Part shown: positions 16,175 to 25,098 of the stretch, in pieces | Position numbering within the stretch: position 1 is the first letter of the stretch | How the letters are laid out: every line of letters begins with the position of its first letter | NCBI GenBank assembly: GCA_021107635.1 | Contig: JAIOSL010000007.1 | Coordinates: 1 to 36,187, forward strand | From: an archaeon | Lineage (GTDB): Archaea > B1Sed10-29 > WALL01 > JAGHAM01 | Length of the DNA stretch: 36,187 nucleotides | Direction of reading: 5' to 3' | The notes under the pieces: generated by a model | Database searches by the model: none | What the model saw: only the letters and a program-made list of their open reading frames with translations | Told to the model about the DNA's origin: nothing | Position numbers and translations under genes: made by a program

Positions 16175-16953
16175 AAAAAATCCTTTTAATCTTAATGTTC
16201 ATTGCAGGAGCAAATGCTTACGTTCAAATGGTAAGTCCAGTAGACATGGAAGTACAACCATTAGACAAAGTATTGATTGATCCCGTTGGACCCGGCCAAG
16301 AAGTCGTGCTCAAATTTGAAAGAATAACCAGTAACCTCTATTCCATGGATTCAGTTCACCTAGAGAATGAAATAGACTCAGACTGGCAAACAAGAACAAG
16401 TTCTGACAGTGAATTCCTATACTTTCACATTATCGTTCCTCCAAACAAACATGCAGGAGTACATCCCTTCCTTCTAACAATCTCAAACGATGAAGGCCTA
16501 GAAAGAGTCAAAGGAGTTGAAGTAAAACTAGCAGTAACACAAGACCCAGCAGACCTAATTGATATAGCCGGTTTTGAAGAAGAACCAAACCTATACGCAG
16601 AAGAACAAGGACAAGCAATACTCATAGTAAAAAACAAAGCTAAATCCATAGCCAAATATGAAATAAAAACAACCATTCACGGACTTCCCAAACAAGATAG
16701 TTTAACCATACAACTCCAACCGCAAGAAACCAAAAGACTCTCACTGCCACTCAAACTATCAGACGAACGCGCGTACACGCTAGAAGCAAATGTCCTAAGC
16801 AAAGACAATCCTTCAGTAAATGAAACAAGTACCACTCACGTTTTTGTCAGACCAACTCTAAGCTCAAAATTCAAAAACATAGGACAAGGATTTCCACTCA
16901 TACCACTCACCATGGCTCCTTTCTATGCAGTGCTGGGACTACTAGGATTTTAA
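16171..16953 (+). CDS. Exported Ig-like protein with C-terminal membrane helix
   Basis: 260 residues. It has a short signal peptide (MKKILLILMFIAGANA). Two beta-rich Ig-like domains follow: about residues 20-125 (QEVVLKFERI, FHIIVPPNKHAGVHPFLLTI) and about 135-230 (GQAILIVKNKAKSIAKYEIKTTIHGLP, QLQPQETKRLSLPLKL, the NEW3/CARDB-like strand pattern). A hydrophobic C-terminal segment (FPLIPLTMAPFYAVLGLLGF) ends with almost no cytoplasmic tail. It overlaps the UPF0201 stop by ATGA and is followed 9 bases later by elp3. I do not recognise a named family. An envelope protein inside a regulatory/translation operon is an odd neighbour. Confidence 0.75.
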   Translation: MKKILLILMFIAGANAYVQMVSPVDMEVQPLDKVLIDPVGPGQEVVLKFERITSNLYSMDSVHLENEIDSDWQTRTSSDSEFLYFHIIVPPNKHAGVHPFLLTISNDEGLERVKGVEVKLAVTQDPADLIDIAGFEEEPNLYAEEQGQAILIVKNKAKSIAKYEIKTTIHGLPKQDSLTIQLQPQETKRLSLPLKLSDERAYTLEANVLSKDNPSVNETSTTHVFVRPTLSSKFKNIGQGFPLIPLTMAPFYAVLGLLGF

Positions 16954-16962
16954 GTGTTTAAC

Positions 16963-18489
16963 ATGAATTTTTATCAAGAACTGGCCAAAGAAATCAGAAG
17001 CGGTAAAGTAAGTAATAGAGCAGAACTGGAAAGACGAAAAAAACAGCTCTGCAAAAAGTATCGCGTTAAAGACGTTCCTGGAAACATAGAACTACTAGAA
17101 AACCTAGGACTCAAAAGAAACTTCCTACTAAAAAAACCAAGCAGAAGCATTTCAGGCGTAAGCGTAGTAGCAATAATGACCAAACCACAGCCCTGTCCAG
17201 GCAACTGCATATACTGCCCTAGAGGCAAGGCAGCACAATCCTATACAGGAGAAGAACCAGCCGCACTACGCGCAAGACAAGCAAATTTTAGTGCGTGCAA
17301 ACAAGTAGAAGCTAGACTAAACCAATTATCCGCTTCTGGACACCCAACCAGCAAAATTGAACTTATAGTCATGGGCGCGACTTTTACAGCAATGCCAAAC
17401 GACTACCAAGAATCATTCATGCTGGACACCTACAATGCATTGAATACCATGCCAAGCACATCCCTAAAAAAAGCACAAACCTTAAACGAAAAAACAAAAC
17501 ATCGATGCATCGGACTTACTTTTGAAGTAAGACCAGACTATTCAAAAGAAACACACATCCAAAGAATGCTCTCATTTGGAGCAACGCGCGTTGAATTAGG
17601 CGTACAAACCATCAATAATGAAATCTACAAGAAAGTCAAAAGAGGACACACAGTGCAAGATGTAGAAGAAGCAACTCAATTACTCAAAGACTCTTTTATC
17701 AAAGTAGGCTATCACATGATGCCCGGACTGCCCTTTTCTAACGCAAAACAAGACGTGGACATGTTCAAAACTATATTCTCTGCTGATCGATTCAAACCAG
17801 ACATGCTAAAAATTTATCCATGCCTGCTAGCAAAACGAGAATTCTATGACAACCCAGAAATCTATGACCTCTACAAACAAGGCAAGTGGGTTCCTTTAGA
17901 TGACACTCAAGCTATTGAAATCATAGCTCAAGCCAAAGCCTTTTTCCCAAAATGGGTTAGAGTAATGCGCATCCAACGCGACATCCCAAAACCATACATA
18001 GAAGCAGGAGTTACTGCAGGTAACCTAAGGGAACTAGTCAAAAAAAGAACAGAAGAACTTGACATTCACTGCAGATGCATCCGATGCAACGAAATCAGAG
18101 ACCGCAAATCAGGCAAACCCAAGCTTCTTCGCCAAGAATACAATGCATCCGGAGGAAGAGAAATATTCCTTTCATTTGAATACAAAGCCCATTTACTTGC
18201 TATGCTAAGACTCCGCAAACCAGGCAACCCTTTCAGAAAAGAAATTGATGACCACACCATGGGCATACGCGAACTGCGCGTTTATGGACCCGAAGTAGCA
18301 GTAGGGAAAGACAGCAAAGACCAACAACATCACGGCCTAGGAAAACAACTACTTGAAGAAGCAGAGCGCATAGCAAAAGAAGACTTTGATGCTAAGAAAA
18401 TGCTTGTTCTCAGTGGAGTAGGCGTGCGCGACTACTACCGCAAGAATGGCTACAGTAGCGAAGGCGTTTACATGAGTAAGCTAATTTAG
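16963..18489 (+). CDS. elp3: Elp3: tRNA U34 carboxymethyltransferase (radical SAM + acetyltransferase)
   Basis: 508 residues from the ATG at 16963; the GTG at 16954 would add MFN. It installs the carboxymethyl group at wobble uridine 34 of tRNA using acetyl-CoA and SAM. The radical SAM part has CPGNCIYCPRG (Cys78, Cys82, Cys85), then SYTGEEPAALRA, GHPTSKIELIVMGATF and GATRVELGVQT. A zinc region (HCRCIRCNEI) and the C-terminal HAT domain (QQHHGLGKQLLEEAERIAKE, VLSGVGVRDYYRKNGY) follow. The Fe-S motif is CX3CX2C; as I recall, archaeal Elp3 usually reads CPHGxCIYC (CX4CX2C), so it is one residue shorter. Single-subunit Elp3 without other Elongator parts is normal in archaea. A decayed copy of the tail lies 450 bases downstream. 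Confidence 0.94.
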   Translation: MNFYQELAKEIRSGKVSNRAELERRKKQLCKKYRVKDVPGNIELLENLGLKRNFLLKKPSRSISGVSVVAIMTKPQPCPGNCIYCPRGKAAQSYTGEEPAALRARQANFSACKQVEARLNQLSASGHPTSKIELIVMGATFTAMPNDYQESFMLDTYNALNTMPSTSLKKAQTLNEKTKHRCIGLTFEVRPDYSKETHIQRMLSFGATRVELGVQTINNEIYKKVKRGHTVQDVEEATQLLKDSFIKVGYHMMPGLPFSNAKQDVDMFKTIFSADRFKPDMLKIYPCLLAKREFYDNPEIYDLYKQGKWVPLDDTQAIEIIAQAKAFFPKWVRVMRIQRDIPKPYIEAGVTAGNLRELVKKRTEELDIHCRCIRCNEIRDRKSGKPKLLRQEYNASGGREIFLSFEYKAHLLAMLRLRKPGNPFRKEIDDHTMGIRELRVYGPEVAVGKDSKDQQHHGLGKQLLEEAERIAKEDFDAKKMLVLSGVGVRDYYRKNGYSSEGVYMSKLI

Positions 18490-18729
18490 CCCTTTTCCCA
18501 GCTCTTTTCTACTATCTCTGAAGAGAAGGAACGCACCCAACCAGGCCAACATTCCCATGACAATAAAAGCTATACCTGGAATGAACTTTTCAGAGACTAG
18601 CGGTCCTTCTACCATTAAAGCAAACATTGTGAACACAATTCCACACAATAACATTCCCAGACCCGACAATAGGATTATTATTCCCAGCCACACACGTGTC
18701 CACGATTTCATCCTTGCAGTTTCTTCCAT
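18481..18729 (-). CDS. Small two-helix membrane protein, unknown function
   Basis: 82 residues: a short charged N-terminus (MEETARMKSWTRVW), a first membrane helix (LGIIILLSGLGMLLCGIVFTMFALMV), a loop (EGPLVSEKF), a second helix (IPGIAFIVMGMLAWLGAFLLF) and a basic tail (RDSRKELGKGLN). No family recognised. It overlaps the 3' end of elp3 by 9 bases tail-to-tail. A TATA-like cttttaaac about 25 bases before the ATG supports a leaderless transcript. Confidence 0.65.
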   Translation of the reverse strand: MEETARMKSWTRVWLGIIILLSGLGMLLCGIVFTMFALMVEGPLVSEKFIPGIAFIVMGMLAWLGAFLLFRDSRKELGKGLN

Positions 18730-18818
18730 GATCTATCTACTTACCTATAGTTTAAAAGTTTGATTAGATATTCTATTGAGTCTTATCATTGCTCAGTGTA
18801 TTCAGACGTATTTGATGT

Positions 18819-18849
18819 AGACTTGGAAGAACTTTCTGAAAGTCTTTTT
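18819..18849 (+). terminator. Weak hairpin with T-run in the elp3-zinc-ribbon spacer
   Basis: AGACTT (18819-18824) can pair with AAGTCT (18840-18845), followed at once by more T residues. It lies about 330 bases after elp3 on the plus strand, in the spacer 18730-19015 that otherwise holds only the elp3 remnant. Nothing obvious upstream needs this terminator, so the call is weak. Confidence 0.2.
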
Positions 18850-18930
18850 GTATTTTTCAAGAAAAAATGTTTTAGATTAAGTTGTTTTTAACCTTACAAA
18901 TATACACATGCATCACTTTTGTAGGGTTAG

Positions 18931-19026
18931 AAGAAATCGCTTATCATAAGCGGCGTTGGAACAAAGGACTATCGCAAGAAAGGATATACTAACGAAGAGC
19001 TTTATCTGAGCAAACTTATTGGTTGA
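18931..19026 (+). pseudogene. Remnant of a second elp3-like C-terminus
   Basis: The plus strand reads KKSLIISGVGTKDYRKKGYTNEELYLSKLIG and a stop. It lines up along its whole length with the last residues of the intact Elp3 450 bases upstream (KKMLVLSGVGVRDYYRKNGYSSEGVYMSKLI), missing one Tyr codon. No start codon exists and TAG at 18928-18930 closes the frame just before, so this is a decayed gene tail. Nucleotide identity to the intact copy is only moderate, so it is an old duplicate or a relic of a different Elp3 allele rather than a recent tandem repeat. It overlaps the stop of the minus-strand zinc-ribbon gene. Confidence 0.75.
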
Positions 19027-19240
19027 GGTCTTGCTCTTCTTTTATTGCATTTTTTATTTCTTCTCTAATCTTTTCCACTTCTTCTGGTTTCACTTCTAAA
19101 AAAGCAGGAGACTTGAATCCACATGCTTGACATTTCATCCATATTGGAGCTCCAAATCTTATTGCCGCAAGATTAGAGTTATCCCTCTTTACCTCTGTTG
19201 AACCACAGTTAGGACAAAGTAAAACCCTTTTATTTTCCAT
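19016..19240 (-). CDS. Small zinc-ribbon protein
   Basis: 74 residues. CPNCGSTEVKRD and CQACGFKSPAF form two CxxC knuckles about 25 residues apart, a typical rubredoxin/TFIIS-like zinc ribbon. A charged helical tail (VKPEEVEKIREEIKNAIKEEQ) follows. The GAPIWMKCQACGF segment suggests a compact beta ribbon. Such stand-alone ribbons are common in archaea and usually bind nucleic acid or protein partners; no partner can be named here. A TATA-like cttttaaaag about 27-33 bases upstream of the ATG supports it. It is divergent from the gene at 19318. Confidence 0.75.
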   Translation of the reverse strand: MENKRVLLCPNCGSTEVKRDNSNLAAIRFGAPIWMKCQACGFKSPAFLEVKPEEVEKIREEIKNAIKEEQDLNQ

Positions 19241-19317
19241 TAAGTAGGTTTACTTCTAATCCTTTTAAAAGCTTGATGGAGCATAACCATTTAAATTTCA
19301 ACACTCCCTAATATACC

Positions 19318-19521
19318 ATGGCTCCCGACAAAGCACAACTCGATACAATCGAGCTATATCTGGGTACAATCGTTTCAAAAGACAAAACCGCACAGATGAT
19401 TGAACAGGTCAAACAAGTAGACGACCAAAAAGCCCAAGAAATAGTACTCCTTTTTGAACAACGCGCCAACCCGCGCCTAGCAGATGTCGAAAGAATACTA
19501 AAAAAGAAGCAAAAGATTTAA
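19318..19521 (+). CDS. Small helical protein, unknown function
   Basis: 67 residues with no membrane segment or cysteine: MAPDKAQLDTIELYLGTIVSKDKTAQMIEQVKQVDDQKAQEIV..., three or four predicted amphipathic helices and a basic C-terminus (ERILKKKQKI). A TATA-like catttaaattt about 25-30 bases upstream gives it a promoter. Its end overlaps the TATA-like atttaaag that precedes thrS, so the two are adjacent but separately promoted. No family recognised; its size and charge are compatible with a small RNA- or protein-binding factor. Confidence 0.6.
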   Translation: MAPDKAQLDTIELYLGTIVSKDKTAQMIEQVKQVDDQKAQEIVLLFEQRANPRLADVERILKKKQKI

Positions 19522-19548
19522 AGACTTTCCCACTCAAAATACACCTTC

Positions 19549-21420
19549 ATGAAAATACTAGCCTTGCACAGCGACTTTCTTGAAGTAGAACCCAAGAAAA
19601 AAGCAATCAAAACAGCAGAAGATATCAAAAAAGAAAAAAAGAGAATAGAAGAATGTCTAGTAGTCTTCTCATCAGTAGAAAAAAGCGATGAAGACCAACC
19701 CGACCAAATCGCTGAAAAAACAGTCCAAGAAATAAAAAACATAGCAACACAAGTCAAAACAGAAAAAATCGTTCTTTATCCTTTTGTCCACTTATCCTCA
19801 AAACCATCTTCTCCAGGCACAGCACTAAAAGTACTTAAAAAAATAGATGAGCTCCTATCAAAAAACTATCAAGTTTATCGCGCGCCATTTGGATGGTACA
19901 AATCATTTGAACTGAAATGCAAAGGTCATCCGCTATCTGAACTCTCCAGAGAAATCACAATCGGCGAAAATCAAGACACCTGCAAAGCGCTTAAAGCTGA
20001 AGAAAAAATCAAATCACAATGGTACATCATAGAACCAAACGGTGAATTGCATGAACTAAGCATTGAAAACGGAAAAGTTACCGGCTTTAACTTCAAAAAA
20101 CACAAAAACCTAGAAAAATTCGCGTTATACGAAATGGCAAAAAGTCGAGCAGCACCAAAAGCACCTCCACACGTACAAATAATGCGCAAACTAGAAATCG
20201 CAGACTACGAAGAAGGTGGAGACCCAGGCAACATGCGATTCTACCCAAAAGGTAAATTGATTAAAGGCCTCATAGAAGAACTGATTTCCACTAAATTCGC
20301 AGAATACGGAGCAATGGAAGTCGAAACACCAATAATGTATGATTACGACCACCCATGTTTCCATGGATATCTAGACAGATTCCCAGCAAGGCAATACGTA
20401 GTACACTCACCAAACAAAAAACTGTTTATGCGATTCAGCGCATGCTTCGGACAATTTTTAATCGCAAGAGACGCAACAATATCATACAAAGACCTACCAT
20501 TCAGGATGTATGAACTAGCCAAAAGCTTCCGAGCAGAAAAAAGAGGCGAGTTAACAGGCCTACGCAGACTAAGAGCATTCACAATGCCAGACTGCCATGC
20601 ATTATGCGCTAACGAACAACAAGCAAAAGAAGAAATGCTCAAAAGATTCCAAGTCTCAAAAAGTGTTGAAGAAGACATAGGACTAAACTTTCCAGAAGAC
20701 CTAGAACTAGGCGTTCGAATAGTCAAAAAATTCATGGACACAAACAAAGACTTTGTAGACGCTCTAGTCAAATCATTCAACAAACCCGCACTGCTCGAGC
20801 TTTGGGACAAACAATTTTTCTACTTTACAATGAAATACGAATGGAACTTTATTGATTGTTTGGACAAGGCATCCGCACTTGCAACAGACCAAATTGATGT
20901 AGAAAACGCAGAACGCTATGGCTTAGAATACACTGATAAAGATGGACAAAAAAAGAAACCACTCATACTACATCAATCACCAGGAGCAACAGAACGATTA
21001 ATTTATGTTCTACTGGAAAAAGCCCAAATGCAACAAAACAAAGGACTCAAACCATCACTACCACTATGGTTATCACCAACACAAGTGCGCATCTGTTCAG
21101 TCTCACAAGAATTTAACGAATCAGCTCTAAAACTAATAGAACAACTAAAGAAACAGAACATTCGAGTAGACCTAGATGATCGCGAGCTCACAGTAGGCAA
21201 AAAAATTCGGGAAGCAGAACAAGAATGGATTCCATACATCTTAGTGTACGGAGAAAAAGAACAGCAAGGTCAACTAACAGTAAGAGAAAGAAACGGAGAA
21301 CAAAAACAATTATCATTATCAGAACTATCCGATAGAATAAAACAACAAACAAAAAACAAGCCATTCAAACAACTTCCTCTACCAACCATCCTAAGCAAAA
21401 GACCCATCTTCCTTGGTTAG
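19549..21420 (+). CDS. thrS: Threonyl-tRNA synthetase, archaeal type
   Basis: 623 residues, normal for archaeal ThrRS. The N-terminal editing domain (about residues 1-145), related to D-aminoacyl-tRNA deacylase, begins ILALHSDFLEVEPKKKA. The class II catalytic core spans about 200-510: HPCFHGYLDRFPARQY, then motif 2 FRMYELAKSFRAEKRGELTGLRRLRAFTMPDCHALC. Zinc ligands are expected in FSACFGQF, CHAL and ILHQSP. The C-terminal anticodon domain (LSPTQVRICSVSQEFNESALKL, DLDDRELTVGKKIREAEQEWIPYILVYGEKE) is complete. It charges tRNA-Thr and clears seryl-tRNA-Thr. A TATA-like element overlaps the end of the upstream small gene, about 28 bases from the ATG. Confidence 0.97.
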   Translation: MKILALHSDFLEVEPKKKAIKTAEDIKKEKKRIEECLVVFSSVEKSDEDQPDQIAEKTVQEIKNIATQVKTEKIVLYPFVHLSSKPSSPGTALKVLKKIDELLSKNYQVYRAPFGWYKSFELKCKGHPLSELSREITIGENQDTCKALKAEEKIKSQWYIIEPNGELHELSIENGKVTGFNFKKHKNLEKFALYEMAKSRAAPKAPPHVQIMRKLEIADYEEGGDPGNMRFYPKGKLIKGLIEELISTKFAEYGAMEVETPIMYDYDHPCFHGYLDRFPARQYVVHSPNKKLFMRFSACFGQFLIARDATISYKDLPFRMYELAKSFRAEKRGELTGLRRLRAFTMPDCHALCANEQQAKEEMLKRFQVSKSVEEDIGLNFPEDLELGVRIVKKFMDTNKDFVDALVKSFNKPALLELWDKQFFYFTMKYEWNFIDCLDKASALATDQIDVENAERYGLEYTDKDGQKKKPLILHQSPGATERLIYVLLEKAQMQQNKGLKPSLPLWLSPTQVRICSVSQEFNESALKLIEQLKKQNIRVDLDDRELTVGKKIREAEQEWIPYILVYGEKEQQGQLTVRERNGEQKQLSLSELSDRIKQQTKNKPFKQLPLPTILSKRPIFLG

Positions 21421-21484
21421 TTCTCACACTTGAAAAACCGACAGCAATTTAAACAACCTATTCTTATTCTTAACTGGAGAAAAA

Positions 21485-23854
21485 ATGGGTTTACTAGATA
21501 AAAGTCTGGGAGGGATACTGAAAAGAAAAGATAGCAAAGAACAGCCTAGCGGAGCAATACCCCCACCACCAACAAAACTTGAACAACAAACATCTCCTCA
21601 AAACCAGCAACCACTAACACCTCCTCCACAGCAACCAGTGCAATCAACACCACCCGTGCCACCCATGCCACCACCAAAACAACTCACGCCAGCACAACCG
21701 ATAACACCACCATCCTCACTAAGTCCGACAATCACCCCGCCAGCACCCATGCCTCAACACGTACCTGAACCAGTGCCAACAAAACCAGCACCACTCCCAA
21801 CAAGCCAACCATTAACTCCACAAACAGCTCCAGAACCAGCTAAACCCCTTCCTATTTCTCAACCAGAAGGAAAAACAAGCGAAGAAGATATGACAAAAAA
21901 ACTTAGGTCCCTCCTACAAAAAAGAGACGAAGAAACAACCCCTCCACCAGGCAAAAAAGACTTCAAGCAAATGCTTCAAGATGCTGGCCTGAAAGAAACA
22001 AAACAACCAGAACAGACACCAATAACAAACAAACCACCTCAACCAGTAACAGAAAAGCCGCCTCAACCAGTAACAGAGAAACCGCCTCAGTCAATAACAG
22101 AAAAGCCACCTATCCCAAAAACTCAAGGAATTCCATTAACCTCTACAGGATCAGCTCCAGAACTAGTCAAAGACGATCCACTAACAGTAATGCTAGCAAA
22201 AGCAAAATCACCAAAACTACCAGAACCTCTTCCGACACCAGAAATCAAGCCAAAACCAGTGATTCCCCCAAAGCGCTCTCCAGTAGACAAACCACTCAAA
22301 GGAATAGTACCACTAAAATCACCAGAACAGCCAAAACCAGTAACACACGGACCCCCACCACCACCAAAAATCAATCCAGATGATATTCCTGCTGAAGTAA
22401 AAGCAGACATGAAAGATGCGCTTCCCGCGCACAGAAAACTTATTGATTCCTATGGCGTGTGTGAAATATACGAGCTACCTCACCACAAAAAACTCTATGC
22501 AATTCCCGTACCGAAACCACACGGCCCAGAAAGAGCAATAATAAATACAGTCAAAGAAGCAGCCACACGCCTAATTACCATTGCACCAGACGAAATAGCA
22601 GACGAAGACAAACGAAAAGCATTCTTCAAAAAACGAATACTAGAAATCATTGAAGCATCGCCAGAACTTGGAGTTCCAGCAGCAAAAATGGACTTCTATG
22701 CAGACACAATCATGCGAGAAATGATCGGATATGGCTCGCTTGACTTGCTGTTAATGGACGACAGACTAGAAGATATCATGGTAAACGGACCTAATACACC
22801 AGCCTACGTCTTTCACAGAAATCACGAAATGATCCCAACCAACCTGGTCTTTGGAGAAGACAAAGAAATAACTGCAATCATAGACAGGATAGCAAGAGAT
22901 ATCGGAAGAAGAATCGACATAAAGAACCCTCTCCTAGATGCAAGACTTCCCGATGGATCAAGAGTAAACGCTACAATTCCACCAATCTCACTAGAAGGAT
23001 CAACCATAACCGTCAGAAAATTCAGAGAAGATCCATTCACATTTATTGACTTAATCAGAAATGGTACAATGGACCCAGAACTAGCAGCATTTTTTTGGGT
23101 AGCAGTAGAAGGAATGCGAGCTAAACCAGCAAACATACTAGTAGCAGGAGGAACAGGATCAGGAAAAACAACCACTTTAAACACTCTAGCTTCATTCATA
23201 CCACACTCCGAAAGAATCATAACCATTGAAGACACAGCAGAAATCAAACTTCCAATGGAACACTGGATACGTTTCGAAACTAGGCCGCCTGGAATCGAAG
23301 GAAAAGGCGAAATAAATATGGACACTCTCCTAAAAAATACACTGAGAATGAGACCAGATAGAGTCATAGTAGGAGAAATTAGAGACAGAGAAGCATTCAC
23401 ACTATTCACAGCAATGAACACCGGCCATGATGGTTCATTAGGCACAGTCCACGCAAACAACGCACAAGAAACAGTAGTCAGACTCAAAAGCCCACCAATG
23501 ATGGTTCCAGAAACAATGCTTGCAGCATTAGATTTCGTTATAGTTCAAAAAAGAATACACGACCGCAGAAAAGGAACAATAAGAAGAATAGCAGAAGTTG
23601 CAGAATTATCAGGAATCCTAGAAGGAGAACCCGAGTTCAACTACGTTTTCCTCTGGGATCCAGCAACTGATTCATACAAAAGTTCATACGAAACAAGCCA
23701 ATACCTCCAAGAACTGACACGCTATACCGGCCTCTCAAATACCGCTCTACGCAAAGAAATACAAAAAAGAGAAACATGGATAAAAGATTTAGTCAAAAAA
23801 GGACATACTCCGCTTGCAGATGTATGCAGAGAAATCCAAAAGAGAGTAGGATAA
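21485..23854 (+). CDS. Type IV pilus assembly ATPase (PilB/FlaI/TadA-type) with Pro-rich arm
   Basis: 789 residues. It powers pilin insertion at the cytoplasmic face of the pilus machine. The first about 300 residues are a low-complexity Pro/Gln/Thr-rich arm. The N-terminal domain follows (IGYGSLDLLLMDDRLEDIMVNGPNTPAYVFHR, DIKNPLLDARLPDGSRVNATIPP). The RecA-like core has Walker A GGTGSGKTT at about residue 555, an Asp box ITIEDTAEIKLP, Walker B DRVIVGEIRD at about 622 and a His box TGHDGSLGTVHANN. It opens the pilus operon, with the platform gene starting 2 bases after its stop. The Pro-rich arm is unusual in length and may bridge to another component (inference). Confidence 0.93.
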   Translation: MGLLDKSLGGILKRKDSKEQPSGAIPPPPTKLEQQTSPQNQQPLTPPPQQPVQSTPPVPPMPPPKQLTPAQPITPPSSLSPTITPPAPMPQHVPEPVPTKPAPLPTSQPLTPQTAPEPAKPLPISQPEGKTSEEDMTKKLRSLLQKRDEETTPPPGKKDFKQMLQDAGLKETKQPEQTPITNKPPQPVTEKPPQPVTEKPPQSITEKPPIPKTQGIPLTSTGSAPELVKDDPLTVMLAKAKSPKLPEPLPTPEIKPKPVIPPKRSPVDKPLKGIVPLKSPEQPKPVTHGPPPPPKINPDDIPAEVKADMKDALPAHRKLIDSYGVCEIYELPHHKKLYAIPVPKPHGPERAIINTVKEAATRLITIAPDEIADEDKRKAFFKKRILEIIEASPELGVPAAKMDFYADTIMREMIGYGSLDLLLMDDRLEDIMVNGPNTPAYVFHRNHEMIPTNLVFGEDKEITAIIDRIARDIGRRIDIKNPLLDARLPDGSRVNATIPPISLEGSTITVRKFREDPFTFIDLIRNGTMDPELAAFFWVAVEGMRAKPANILVAGGTGSGKTTTLNTLASFIPHSERIITIEDTAEIKLPMEHWIRFETRPPGIEGKGEINMDTLLKNTLRMRPDRVIVGEIRDREAFTLFTAMNTGHDGSLGTVHANNAQETVVRLKSPPMMVPETMLAALDFVIVQKRIHDRRKGTIRRIAEVAELSGILEGEPEFNYVFLWDPATDSYKSSYETSQYLQELTRYTGLSNTALRKEIQKRETWIKDLVKKGHTPLADVCREIQKRVG
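22031..22102 (+). repeat. Three 24-base in-frame tandem repeats in the ATPase arm
   Basis: Three adjacent 24-base units encode KPPQPVTE, KPPQPVTE and KPPQSITE (ATPase residues 183-206), followed by a partial fourth KPPIP. Differences are mostly synonymous third-base changes, so the array is not brand new. It is coding and keeps the frame, so copy number could vary without breaking the protein. Confidence 0.85.
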
Positions 23855-23855
23855 A

Positions 23856-25094
23856 ATGCCAGAAAAAGAGAAAAAGGACAAAAAGCTTATAGACCTCATA
23901 GCAGGAGACAAGAAAAGACGCGAAGATGCAACGCCCGGAGACCAAGTAAACGAACCGGACTACAAAGAAACAAGCGTTGAAGAAATAGTCCGAAGAATGG
24001 AAAAAAAATACAAAGATAGGGGCATCCTTGAAGAAGATGGAATCAAAGTAACACGCGGAGAAAAACTAAAAGAAATGGTAGTTGGTGTTAAACCAATACA
24101 CCTAGACAGAAGAACACCTGAAGACCTAGTCCACAAACAAAATTACTTCCTGCGCTTCGTAGGCGGAATATACTCAGTATTTTCATTCCTCACAAAAATA
24201 ACTGACAGAATCGGAATGTGGAACAGCAACCAAGCACTCCCAATCGAACTTAACAAAGCACACATGGACTACAGCGTAAGACAATACGTCTCAATAGCAG
24301 TAATCTTCAGCCTGATCATGACAGGATTCTTCTTTCTTGTTTACCTATTACTCTCACTCACCCTTCTAGGCTTTGTAATAGACGAAATGTATTTTCCAAT
24401 TCCACCAGACACACTAGAAATAGCTGACATACTTATACTATTCATAATAAAATCGATGCTATCTGCAATACTCGCAGGTTTCAGTGGATTCTTCATGCTA
24501 TTCATGGCGCTAAAATATCCTATCATAGCAGCACGCAAAAGAGGAATAGAAATAGACCGAGAACTCCCATTCGCACTAAGACAAATGGCCACCGAAATAC
24601 GAGCAGGAATAGGAATACACGGCAGTCTTCGCTCACTAGTAAAATCAGATTATGGTACTCTATCAGATGAATTCGCAAGAGTACTAAGAGACATAGAAAA
24701 AGGCAAATCAACAGAAGACGCGCTCGATGAAATGGTAATGCGCTCACCATCAGAAAGCCTTGCCACAGCAGGAGTACACATGATAAGAGCTATTCGAACA
24801 GGAGGCAACCTCTCCGACATAATATCCCAAATAGCAGACGAAGTCTCATTCAAACTAAGAATGAAAATGAAATCATTCGTAGCATCACTCAACCTAGTCG
24901 GCTTAATGTACATGATGATAGGAGTAATCGCGCCAGTGTTAGTAGCAGTGCTTGCATCAGTGTTCACTGCAGTACCCATGCTTGGACTAGCAGGAATACT
25001 AAGTCCAGAATCAATGTTTGTGTTTTACTTTGTGATTATTCCAGGCATACTAGGAACAGCACTATACTTCATAAAATTATTCCAGCCAATGTGA
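23856..25094 (+). CDS. Pilus platform protein, TadC/GspF (T2SSF) type, first
   Basis: 412 residues. A charged cytoplasmic N-terminus (about 1-110; EKEKKDKKLIDLIAGDKKRRED) precedes membrane helices (YVSIAVIFSLIMTGFFFLVYLLLSL). A single T2SSF domain follows: ELPFALRQMATEIRAGIGIHGSLRSL, VLRDIEKGKSTEDALDEM and HMIRAIRTGGNLSDIISQIADE. C-terminal helices complete it (LVGLMYMMIGVIAPVLVAVLA, FVFYFVIIPGILGTALYF). The T2SSF protein anchors the ATPase under the pilus. A classical archaeal FlaJ-like protein carries two such domains in one chain; here they are split over two genes. Starts 2 bases after the ATPase stop. Confidence 0.88.
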   Translation: MPEKEKKDKKLIDLIAGDKKRREDATPGDQVNEPDYKETSVEEIVRRMEKKYKDRGILEEDGIKVTRGEKLKEMVVGVKPIHLDRRTPEDLVHKQNYFLRFVGGIYSVFSFLTKITDRIGMWNSNQALPIELNKAHMDYSVRQYVSIAVIFSLIMTGFFFLVYLLLSLTLLGFVIDEMYFPIPPDTLEIADILILFIIKSMLSAILAGFSGFFMLFMALKYPIIAARKRGIEIDRELPFALRQMATEIRAGIGIHGSLRSLVKSDYGTLSDEFARVLRDIEKGKSTEDALDEMVMRSPSESLATAGVHMIRAIRTGGNLSDIISQIADEVSFKLRMKMKSFVASLNLVGLMYMMIGVIAPVLVAVLASVFTAVPMLGLAGILSPESMFVFYFVIIPGILGTALYFIKLFQPM

Positions 25095-25098
25095 TAAA

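Noticed and set aside
22822-23487. 221-residue minus-strand ORF inside the pilus ATPase
   Set aside because: It is an antisense shadow of a strongly conserved ATPase core; no promoter or ribosome site supports it.
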